A stretch of DNA of 64,000 nt from Paracyclopina nana. Its lineage: Eukaryota; Arthropoda; Copepoda; Cyclopoida; Cyclopettidae. A program made the translations under genes and the position numbers. Where the stretch lies: contig JAGUCH010000004.1 in the NCBI GenBank assembly GCA_019096065.1, forward strand, positions 4,836,001 to 4,900,000, given 5' to 3'. The notes under the pieces were generated by a model. It was not told the DNA's origin, did no database searches, and saw only the letters and a program-made list of their open reading frames with translations. The stretch's first letter is position 1; each line of letters starts with the position of its first letter. Shown here piece by piece: positions 34,195 to 45,700 of the stretch.

Positions 34195-37100
34195 ATGGCG
34201 GATGTCAAACCTGCCCAACCAGCTGCTTCTTCAGCAGCAGTGTTGAGCGTTGGGCCAACTGACAATGTCGTTCCTCAGGAGCCCAGCAAATCCCGATCTT
34301 CTAAGGGTGGAGGAAAACGCCGTGGTCAAGGAGGTCAGGCAACGGGTGATCACATGGAAAATGGGAATAATCAGAGGAGGAAAAAACCTGAGCTTGAGCA
34401 TTACAAGCCGGGAGCCTTCTCTTCACGAAAGCCTGATGAGGAAGGGGGTAACCAGGATCAGGAGATTCACGAGGATTCACAGCAGCAGCCTCCTCAACAG
34501 GGAAACAGCAAGAGAGACCACCATTCTAAAGGAGACCGCAGAAAGGGAAATAATAACCAGATTGCTGTTGAACAGATAGCTCAAAAGGTCGCCTCTTTGA
34601 ACATAGAGAGTGGCTCGGCAAATGTCAAAGAGGAAAAGTCAGGTGGTGGAAACCGACGCAATAGGAAGAAGCCCGAGCAGCCACACTATGTGCCCAAAAA
34701 GGCTGGTAGTGAAGGTGCTGAAGATGTCAAGGCCTGTGACAAACCTGCCAAAGATACACCATCTGAAAGCAAGAATGACGACGCCACCAAAAGCCAACAA
34801 CAGCCATCCATCAAAACGGACCAAAAGCCCTCTTCCGAACCCAATAGAAAGAAGAACAAAGGGAGGAGAGACGGAACCAAAGGTGGTGGTGGTGTAGGTG
34901 GCAGCACCAAAACCAACAAGCCAGAGGACAGTTCCAAAGTTATTGATGAGACACAGAGGAACGGGCATTCTGATGACACAAACAGCAAGCTACCCTCATC
35001 ACAGAGGAGCAATAACCGAAGGGGAGAAAACAACCGTGGTCAAGGTGGCAATGCCAATCAGCAAGACCACCACGAAGAAAATTTGCCTCCTAGGCTTAGG
35101 CAGAAAGATGGCGAAAGCAGCAGAGGGCGAAATCGTGGCAACCACAGAAACAACCGAGGTGGGACTGTGCACGGCTCTTCACCCAATAACGGCTTCAAGT
35201 CCTCCTCGACGAAAGCATCAGCTACTGCGTCCCAAAATGTAGACCATGAAGAGTATCCTCGCGTAGGAAAACGTGGCCAACAGTTCAATCATAACAATCG
35301 AAGAGTTGGTGACGAACATTTGGAAAGAGAGTCTTCGTCTCCTATGGTGTCAAGTGAGGCCAGAAGCCCCAGTCCACAACTCCACAATCATGCTGTTCGT
35401 CGGGATTCCGCCTCTTCACGCAACAACCGTCGAAGTCACAGCCCTCAGCATAATAGCAGAAACAGCCCCAGCATTCGCAGGGGTGGAGGCAGTGCACGAG
35501 ACTCGCGTGGAGGTCGAGGCGCTTCAACCAACAGCTCACGCCGTGATTACAACAATCGTAGCAGCAAGGAATCGTCTGATTGGAGATCATATGATGACCA
35601 CCGCGACTATGGCGGTCGAGGTTATGGAGGAGGAAAGGTCATGCAACAACCGCCAAAGTCGCTAGCCCCGAGGTTTCAAAAATCACGAGAGTATTCATCC
35701 TCCTCGACTTCGAATTGGTCGAAGCATGATGACTACAGAGGACACTCAGAATGGAGAGGTGGACACCAACAAGCATCTTCGATTCAGCCGAGACGGCGAC
35801 AGCAGTTGCGTGATTACGAGGTAGATGATTCAAGAGCGTACGACTACGAGAAGGATGATGACGATGATCTCGAGCCTCCTAAAGTGACTGATTGGAGTCT
35901 CGATATTGATGAGATTGAACAGGAAGAAAAAATGCTTCGGCTTGAGGCTGCTAAGAAGGAGGCAAATCGGGGTGGAATTATTCGACTGCCTCCTGATGTA
36001 GTGACAAGCTCAACAACGTCCATGCCTACTTCATCAGCAGCCCCAAGCGGTAGCAGCGGCAATTGGAGGGCTCATCCTCAGCCGCTGCATTATAAGGATC
36101 ACAACAATGCTCCTCCTCCCTCTTCAGTTGGTCCGTCTCAACATTATGATAATGAAAACCCAGCTTGGAGAGGGGTTCAGCAGCAGCGATATTTGTATGA
36201 CCACAAGAACCCTAAAAAGCCAATTCTTGCTCAAAGGTCCATGCGACCTCCCATCGACCCTGCTGCAGCTGGCACCCGATTTCCAATGGATCCACGTTTT
36301 GCACCACCTCCCAGTGGACCTAGAATGCCTGGGTACAGGCCACCCTTCCCCTCTCAGGCCAGACCCACCGCGGCCATTATTAGTGATGCCAAAACGCTGG
36401 CTGCTGAGGGAGGCGAGGCTGCTAAGGTATTGGGCACCAATGAGCTTCGACTCATGGCCATTGTCCAAACTGGAGGCCCTCAGAAGCTATGCCAGCTATG
36501 GAATCAGGATGTACGTGAGGCGAGACACAACATTATGCGCACTTTCAAGCATCTGCTTCAAACCGACCTCGTATTTTGTGCAAAGTCTGATGTGGAGTTC
36601 TTTGTGTGGAAAATCTGCTTTTATAATCTGGTCGCTACCCTCAAAACTTGGATACATGGTGGTACCATTCCATCATCAGAGAGGCAGGTAGTGGAAGAAA
36701 ATGTCATTGAGCTGTTGGAAGAGGGCCTAGATTTCTACTCAGAAATGTTGGAAACCCTTGATGCGACCTATCGCATTGGTCTCGAGCGCTACTATGATGT
36801 ATTGGAGCCTCGTTCGTCTGAAACTTCCATTCGGTGCGCTCTCGTATCTGCCCAAAAGTGCCTCCTTTGCCTGGGTGACCTCGCCAGATATAAGGAAATG
36901 ATCCAAAACACCTCCAACTACGGGAAGGCACGACAGTATTACCAAAAAGCTAGTCACATTGATACTCGCAATGCCAAGCCCTTTAACCAGCTCGCGATTC
37001 TTGCATGGACGGCCAAACGAAAGTTTGAGGCGGTATACTATCATATGAGGTGTCTCACTACCAAGGCACCCGTGGAATCGAGTAGGCAGAGCTTGGTTGA

Positions 37101-39016
37101 GATTTTTGAAGACATCCGCAAACGATGGGAGGGAAGTGAGAAGAAGAGGCTTGAAGAACGAGCCCAACGAAAGAAAGAGGCTGACAGTGAACGAGATCGA
37201 ATGCACTTGATTAAGGGTACGAGGCTGAGAAAGGAAATTTGGCTCAGGCCCGACGGGGGTAGAAGGCTGCATAGGACAACTTCGGCGCAAGAGGGTGCAC
37301 CTGACTCAGAGGAGACTGAGCTCAAGGAGATGTCAACGACAGAGCTCAACAGACGGTTCAATAATGCTTTCTTGCACCTCATAGGATCCCTCTACTCGCA
37401 CATCAACATTGACTCTTTTCCGATCGGCTGCGACTTGCTGCAAAAAGAATTTCGAATTCTGCTTTCGAGGCTGCCGCTCCCAATCGACTGTAAACGGTTG
37501 GTGCAAATCATGGCGCTTAACATGTTCATCATAGAGCATACCAAGATGAAGTCTGGGGACCAAGAGCATTACGTTTCTGTTACGCAGAACTATGCACTGC
37601 AGCTGGCATTTGAAATGTTTGGCATACTCGTCGAAAGGTGCAACACGCTGATGCTGAGCTTCATCCCAACCGCGGAGCTAACCAGTCAGAGCCAAACTAT
37701 TTTCCACGACGATGATTTGCCCAACCTTTTGTCGGCAGTGAAAGTATGGTGTGACTGGCTGCTAGGTAACAACGACACATGGTATCCTGTCATCTGTGAT
37801 GAGCCTTTCAACGAGCTCGCCAAACTCGCCACGCATTTGGAAAAGCTGAATCCCATCATAGCCCCCATTCTGAAGCAATGCATCAACGAGGAAGCATACT
37901 TGGCTCTGCCAGCGTCAAACAGGGAGGAGTATGAAATGATCAAGCTGGATGAAGACGCAGTTCTGTGCGGGTTTGCACCGTGGTCTTTGGGCGTCAATTG
38001 GTCCATCTACCGACGCTATGCGCCCAAGTCCATCCCCATTACTTTGCTGCAAGATGCTCGTCGCCTCGATGCAATCAATTTCTGCGTGGACTACTTGGAG
38101 GGCTTAGAGCCACCAATTCTCAAATGGTCGCCACCTGACAACGCGCACATTTCTCTAGTGGAAAATATTGGTTCCACCGCAGAAAAAGTGAATGCAAAGT
38201 TGACTCACATGCTTTCGCGAGAGCAAGATATTTTGGAAGAATCTTACAGTGATGACGAGTCAAAGCACCTAGCGAGCGTTGAGGCCAAGTCTGAGGAAGT
38301 GATCGATAGGAGCAGCAAAATTGGCCAATTGAAGATGCGCAAGGAAGAGCTAGAGCGACGCAAAAAGGAGGACGCAGAAACGCGAAAATTGCAGCAGCAG
38401 ATTCTCTCCGAGCATGTTTCCGTGACCCTCGAAGTATGTCCAAAGTACATCATTCCTGACACCAATTGTTTTGTGGACTATTTGCCAGAAATCAGCAGGC
38501 TCGCCACAAACAGTCCCTTCCAGCTGAGGGTGCCTTTGGTTGTTCTCAAGGTAAGCCTATATTGCTCAAAGCACATTTTTCTTGATGATTAACGCGTTCC
38601 TTTATCTGCAGGAATTAGATGGATTGGCGAAGGGGGCACGTCCAGCAAAATATGCCAGCCCTGAGCACGCCACTATGGTGGCAGAAAATGCCCGTCACGC
38701 TTTGGCTTTTTTGAAAGACAGGCCACCAAATACTCGATGCGTTACATCGAGAGGCACAGTCCTCCAGTCCCTCGGTGTAACAACCGAGGATGACTATGAC
38801 CAGGACAAGAATAACGATGACCTGATTCTCGATGCGTGCATCAACTTGGCCCTGCATAAAGAGGAGATTCGCGGAAATATGCGAGTTGTCTATCGCGACT
38901 TGGTCCTCCTGACCGAGGACCGCAACTTGAAGCTCAAGGCTCACATGACGGACATTCCTGTGAACAAGTTGTCAGACTTCATTCATTGGGCTTACAGTAC
39001 CAGCATCGTGTCGTAA
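34195..39016 (+). CDS. SMG6: SMG6 (EST1A-type), PIN-domain endonuclease of nonsense-mediated decay
   Basis: Two coding exons (34195-38550 and 38612-39016) give 1586 residues. The N-terminus is long, basic and low-complexity, and contains two similar motifs, KKPELEHYKPG (about residue 63) and KKPEQPHYVPK (about 159). These resemble the two exon-junction-complex binding motifs of human SMG6. The middle (about 760-1200) is the 14-3-3-like/TPR helical domain of the EST1/SMG5-7 family. The C-terminal PIN domain (about 1418-1586) keeps the three catalytic acids: PDTN, NNDD and LLTEDRN. SMG6 cleaves mRNAs near premature stops; the family also has EST1A telomere links. ATG 34195 is chosen because upstream only a TTG is in frame and a splice acceptor lies at 34170. 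It is head to head with NDUFV2. Confidence 0.95.
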
Positions 39017-39440
39017 TTTTTGTCTTTTTCAGCGTCAGTTTTTAAAAGAAATACTACTTGCACCCACCCATACACAATACTATATTTTGATGCAAGCTTT
39101 CCTTGCGCGTACACTTGCTATTAAGTTTCTTTCCCTGATTATTGCTTTATTCGTGCAGTGTTCATAGATTTGAGCTTTGATTATCAGAATGGTTGACATT
39201 CTACTAATACATTCATCCAGGTACAATTTCACCACAAATACCCACCACCGCTCTAGATTCAGTTGCATGCTGGTAACCAATGAAATGAACATTTTCCTCT
39301 CCAAATTATGATGCAGTTCTTGTTGGCTGATGTATACTAATAAATAAAAGATGATTAGTGGCGATTTGTGCAAAAGTAACAATAAAGGCTACTGCAAATT
39401 TCAAGTTTCTTCTTTTCACTTTAGGTTATCCCTGTGCTTG

Positions 39441-39761
39441 ATGCCGATGCTGGTGACTACAGACTCTGTGCAAAAGTTGGTCCAGCTCCTGAGAAAGCAC
39501 ATACCCGAGAGGACGCTGAAGCAAAAAGAAGAAACTCCCCGAGTGCTGGTACCAACAACAGATAGAGAGCTTAGTGGCGGAGGAGCAAGACGTCCCACTT
39601 GGTTCGGTCTGATCATCCTATTTTTCTCGCCACAGTTTGTGAACAGAGCTCTAAGATCTTACCTTTGGCCCTTGAGTTTGTATGTGCCAAAGCAATTTTT
39701 ACCCATCACGGCCATCGTATTCACCTACGTTGTTGTTTATTCACGAGTGGCCCTGCTATGA
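39441..39761 (+). CDS. Small hydrophobic ORF overlapping the OMA1 start
   Basis: 106 residues from ATG 39441, inside an exon that begins after a CACTTTAG acceptor at 39424. The N-terminal half is charged (VQKLVQLLRKHIPERTLK, then a GGGARRP turn). The C-terminal half has two hydrophobic stretches, FGLIILFFSPQF and [21 protein letters not shown], likely membrane segments. The stop TGA overlaps the first OMA1 ATG as ATGA. It could be a real small membrane protein translated from a two-ORF mRNA, or an upstream ORF that regulates OMA1. I do not recognise the family. The short SMG6-to-acceptor distance (about 400 bases, no obvious first exon) also leaves spliced-leader use open. Confidence 0.45.
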   Translation: MPMLVTTDSVQKLVQLLRKHIPERTLKQKEETPRVLVPTTDRELSGGGARRPTWFGLIILFFSPQFVNRALRSYLWPLSLYVPKQFLPITAIVFTYVVVYSRVALL

Positions 39762-42700
39762 TGATGAGTTCATTTCTGAAACTTCGGAGGACTGTTCCAC
39801 ATCAGTTGGTCAAAAGTCAAGGCTTTTCAACATCACCTGTCAGAAAAATTCCTCCAGTCCTGATGGCGCTTGTGAAGCCTGCGTCAAGGCTTTTCGCTGC
39901 TCTTTTGGGCCGACGCTTACGAGTATGGTGGAAAAAACTGCCAGAGAACGAGAAAAGCCTTCTTATTCAGAAGACCAACAAAAACGGCAGACTTATTGGA
40001 GGTTAGCATGATTTTTGTACCCTTCCTTTTTTTGCTATGGCTTATTCTATTCTTTTAAGGGGCTGGTTTTTTTCTCACTGCATTGGCTCTCTACGGATAC
40101 GAAACGGTATGACTCATCGTGTATTGTTTTGAGGAAAAGAAAGAAAAAGTAATTTTACTTCCATAGCACATTGAAGAATGTCCTATTACGAAAAGGAAAA
40201 GGTTTGTGGCCCTGCGAAAAGATCAAATGGAAAAGATATCAAGCGCCGAATTCGAGCAGGTAAAAAATACCTGGACAATCTGAATAGCTTCCTACTACCT
40301 CCTGCTTTATTTCAGCTTTTGGCTAGTTACGAGGGCCAAATTTTGGCCGAGAAGCATCATTCCTATGACAGAGTGGCTAATGTGGTGACAAGAATCTTAA
40401 AGTCGAACCTTGACGTAGAAGAGATAAAAACGAAAAATTGGACAATTTCCGTGATAGATGATGAGGAGAACCAAAATGCTTTCGTTCTACCAGTAAGTAC
40501 ATTTTTGATTACGCAGCATATTTAGCAAGTTTAGCTGAGGTGGAATTTGCGCTATCGTTTTCTCGCTTCCTTTTTGGAATCCTTGGAGTCTTGTAGCTTT
40601 CCTTCTCCTCTTTGTTCATGCCTTGCCATATGCTTAAGCAATGCGAGTGCAACCTGTCATGGTCGATTATATTTTCCTCTTGAGAAATTGTTTGGGAGTT
40701 TTCTTCGAACCACAGAAGAAATCCTTTCATGGCCTTTTCTGCAAGAGAAAAGTTGGCCATGTAACAGTAGAGCATGAATCTAAAAAGTAGTTTTACCTTC
40801 ACTTGAGGGTTGAGTTGGGGTCATTTGGTTAAAACTTGACTTATTTTCCTTCTCCGACTTTTTGCCCAAAGTAAGTTTTCTTGAAGGCGTGGTTTTGCTA
40901 GGGTCGATTTTTCTGTCACCAAAAGACGTCCGCGTCGATTTTGCGGCGATCAAGTCTTTCTTGGCCATTTCATCGAAAACAATCCCAGATCTCGATTGGC
41001 TAGTTTAAGTCAATTTAACATGTACATTGCATTTTTAAGCATAAGCGAATTTGCTTACCTAGATGCAGAAGACGGCGTATTGGATTTTTTGAATGGATTC
41101 CTTGCTCCACCCACAGGAGTTAGATTATTTTTCATCGCACCCGAGAGCGCTTTTTTTGCTTGAGCGGCTAAAAATGGATTTTGATGGACTTCCATGTCGA
41201 TGTCTTCCTCCTGACTGGCAAAAATGTCCTCACTAGCTTGGCTTTGGCTGGTCTCTCTTTCCAAGTCTTTTTGACGCTCCATTTCTTCCTCAGCTTCTTG
41301 CTTATCGCAAGCCATTTGAGAAATTTTGCTAGCCAGTTGCATCCTCCTGCATTTTGAGGCATATTTAATGGCCAACTGGAGTCCGACTGCAGACATCAGT
41401 TTGCAAATGTCAATAGCTCTAGCATCGTGGTCCAATTGGCAGGCATGTGCGAAAAGTTTGATGAGAGCCTCATTTTCCATCTGCTCAATTTCATCTGCGC
41501 TCATTGTCGGAGTGAAATCAACTGGATCTTCTATTGCACGTGAAATAATCCTCGCCTTCCAATAAGATTGCTCAATCACGGTTTTCTCATTTTCGTCGCC
41601 GCATAAGGGCAGCTTCAAGGGAAGTACACTGATGACGGGCCTTGGCATAGTGGCCGGAAAGCGAGACCCTTTCACCAAAATGCATCTAGTAGTGAATTCC
41701 TGCAAATTTGCCCCAACCATGAAGTAGTTGTCGGACTTCCCTTTAGCAATGGCTTTTGAGTCGCAGACTTGAGCCCAATTGCTCCCACTTAAAACTCGAA
41801 TAAAGCCAGCACTATCCATAATGCACGGCTAGAAAAAGAAAAATATGGCAATTTCTTAAGACCAAAATATTATATGTTTCCAAGTTTGTTGTCCTACCGT
41901 TCCCTCGTCAGTGAATCCTTGCCAAGCCAAAATGGATTTTGGTGCCAAAGGAAGAGGCGTAAAAGAGGGCATAGCGTTAATCTCATTTTTGCCAAGGTTC
42001 AAGATGCAAACTCCAATCGACTGATTTCCAGGCAATGGCATTCCAATATGAACAGTGATCAGGATTTTACTTCCAAATCCAGACAAAGCTACGACGGGGC
42101 CAGGCAATGAGATAATTTCTCGTTGCATTCCTCCAACGGAAAAAATCCTCAAGTTCCTCCGATCGGTAGCAGCAGCCACCTATGGAAAAACATAGACATT
42201 TACTAAAAGTTGTGTAGGCTTAAATTAATGCTCACCCATCCAAGCCCACAACAAATGGCAAGAATGTCCTCTTCCGAAGGCATGTCCACGGACCAATCTT
42301 TGGAGGTACCAGACGCAGCAAAGTGATGGCACATGAGCTTGCTTGGCACGCTAGAGCCCTCTGCTTCGTCAGCCTCACTCGCCAAGAGAACGGCCTCCAC
42401 TGATAAATCAGCCATTGTATATCCACTGCTGTTGCCCAAGTGAATAGGGTGGTGAATGGCGGCATCATGAAACTCCACATTTATGGAGCTCTCCTCTTCA
42501 GAGTTGAAGCTTTGCACGATCCCCACTGAGTTCCACACCATATATCTTGACTCCAAGTGGGCCGGGGTTGATCCTGGCTGAAAAGACTCTTGAATGTCGA
42601 CCTCTACAGCTTGAGGTGCAATGGAAGGTGCGGAACCGACTTTTTGCTTCGCGGCATCGGTTGCTACACTCGTCGCAGATGCAACGCTCATCACTGATGC

Positions 42701-45700
42701 AGCATCGTCATCAAGAATATTTTTGCTGCTGCCACCGCCTTTCTTGTCCTCTTCTTGGTCGTCCAAAAAGCCCGCCTCTTTCTTGATACGACGGATAGAA
42801 AAGGAGTTTTCATTATCGTCGTCGTCGTCGTCATCAAAGAGAGCCGCAGCCAATTCGTCCGGGTCCATGTTATCCTCATCGACGGGCTTTTCGGAAACTT
42901 TCGAATCTGCGGTAGTAGCAGTTTGCTTAGAGGACGAGATAAGCTGTAGAAATTCACTGATGACTCCCCAGTAGCCATCCTCTCTCATGAAAGCGATTTC
43001 ATCTCGATTCTTCGGGTTCCAATCTAGGCCACAAATTTCAGTATCCTTGTCACACTTTGCTTCATGAAACTTCTCCTTGGTCTCGAGGCTCCAAAACACG
43101 AGTTTGCCCTTAGAAGTTCCACCCACAATGTAGCTGCCACATGGAGAAAAGGCAGTTGAGGTGAAAATGTCCTCAATAGATTCTGATTTCAGAACGCAGC
43201 TTTCCTCCCATCCAGTTTCCTTGCACATGACTTTAATGCAAGAGAAAGTGGGAATGGCAAACTTGTCTCCCTTGGGATGCCAAGCGACCAATCCTGATGA
43301 CTTTGATCTGCACACATCGTTAGCGGTGGGCCAACAATTAGGAATTGTTTTTACGCAAGATTCAGCATTTATGTTCCACAATTTCACTGATCCATCACAA
43401 GATGAAGAAAGCACAAAGTCGCCCGTAGGATTGAGAGCTACGCACAGAATGGGAGCAGAGTGGCCTTCAAACCTTTTGCTTGAGAAATTTTCACTATTGA
43501 CCAGCTGTATGGTCATGTCAGCAGATCCAGCCAAAATGTGCGTGCCATCTTTGGACGCATCCACGCAAGTGGGCTCGGCGGTGAACTTGATCAAAACTTT
43601 GTCGCGCGTAGCTTCATCATTTTTGAACACGAAACTCACAACATCATTGCAGTACTTAGCACCCGGTGGCACTTTGGGAGCCACGTAAATTCGCCCCTTA
43701 TCATCTGCCACGGCACCAAGAATTTCATCACCAGCAGTGATAGGCTCCAAATCAAGGAGCTCCTCGTCACGAATCCCACCGTAAACTCGTATATCTCCAT
43801 CAGGTCCACCCGTGAGAATCCTTGATGCGTCAGGGAAATATTTGACGCATCCTCGTCCTTGCGAGTGCGCGTAGCGTTCCTTGATGCTCATCTGAAATTT
43901 AAAAAAAATTTATTACTATAGCTCATCCTTTAAAGGTAATAATCTTGTACTGGCATATGTAATAATTCTACACTTTACAAATTTGTTGTCATAAGAAGGT
44001 GGGCACGATTTATGCCTCGCCTCTAATTCGTCGAGCAAGGTGCATGTCTTTTGGCATTATTGTCACTCTACGAGCGTGAATAGAGCATAATACACAGTCT
44101 TCAAATAACTGCACGAGGTAAGCTTCAGCAGCCTCTTGAAGCGCCATCAGTGCACTAGATTGAAATCGCATTCCTACTGAGGATGTCGATTGGGCAATTT
44201 CCTTGATTAGCCTCGAAAATGGCAACCGAGGGATCAATAAGTCTGTCGACTTTTGGTACGCTCTGATTTCTCGCAGAGCAACAGTTCCAGGTCGATATCG
44301 TCGTTTGGGAGTTTGACCACCCACATTTTTCTTTTGGTGAACTGGTAATTTGACTCGAGGCGTTTTCAGTCCAATTGAGCTTCTGGCTGGCTCTTTGGTG
44401 GCCGCTGGAAGTGTCTTTCTTGCCACGTGGGCAGTATTCTTGGGAGATTTTCGCACTGAGGGCTGCTGCGCTGACGAGGAGGCAACGGTCAAAAATCCCG
44501 AGGACTCGGAAGCGTCAGATTCAGATGATGTGTCGCTGGTTGCGTTTGACGGTGGCTGTGCTGGCTTTGGTGGCGTTTTTTTGTTTGCTGGTAACTTTTT
44601 CTTCCCTAGAACTTTTCTCGCTTTCGGGTCAGGCGTCCGCCCTGGCGTTTGATTCCGATCTTTTTGCGTACGAGCCATTTTTCAAATAGCGTCAAACTTC
44701 AGTCAACCACTCACATCTAAAATCTAAACACAAACAGACTTTTCCCGCTTGTACAGTTTATTATTGATGTTGGCGGCAGCGCTTGGCTTGAAACACGTCA
44801 ATTATTGCCTAAAAGTGCCAAAACATTGATTCCGACAATCTATTATGTTCACTCGCGCAACCTTGATCGAATTTAGCGTACAATGAGTAGAAAGCAAACG
44901 AGGTTTCGTGGCCGAGGGACCATAGCTATTGATTTGAGTCCCAACTTAATTTAATCATTATGGGGAAAAGTCATTGCAATATTATTGATATAGGCAAGGG
45001 ATTCATCGTGTAATCAAAAACAATGGGTGACTTCACTAAAGTTGCACCCTGAGACTGTAATAGCTTGAAGAGCACTCCTCGGGTATTTCATAGACTTGCA
45101 TATTTTCCATGAGTTCGAGGCCTCGTCGTAGACTTCAACGCACTTCGTCACTCCTTCTCCGTCGTAACCACCCATAGCATACAATTTATCACCGGCAACG
45201 GTGAGTCCAAAGTTGGACCGAGGCAAATTAAGCTCGCCAGCCATTTCCCAAGAGTTGGATGTACTTGGATCCAGGAATTCTACACTCTTGAGCCGGTTGA
45301 TCCCATCATAACCGCCAACAACATAGATTTTTCCATGATAAACCGCTGCATTGACTCCAGATCTGCGAACCTGTAAAGTAGGTCCAAATCGCCATATGTT
45401 CGTGGCTGGATCGAAGATTTCGACGCTGTCGTGAATTTGATCTCCATTGAATCCTCCAATGACATATAGGGTACTATTTATGGCTACTGCACAGGCATCA
45501 GATCTGATTTCGATCATTTGAGGCAAAGCATCCCAGGTGTCTGTGTCCGGATCATAAACCTCCGCAGTTCTGAATCGGTGATGACCATTGAAGCCACCAA
45601 AAGCAAATATTTTTCCATTGAGGACAGTTGAAGATAGGTAGCATCGTTCTTGAAACATGGAACTTTTTTCTACCATAATCCCAGTTAGAGGGTCGTAAGC

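Noticed and set aside
40740..40796. ORF extension [16 protein letters not shown] at the WDHD1 C-terminus
   Set aside because: A 58-base GTAAAA...CTTGCAG intron removes it and gives an in-phase join into the HMG-like exon.
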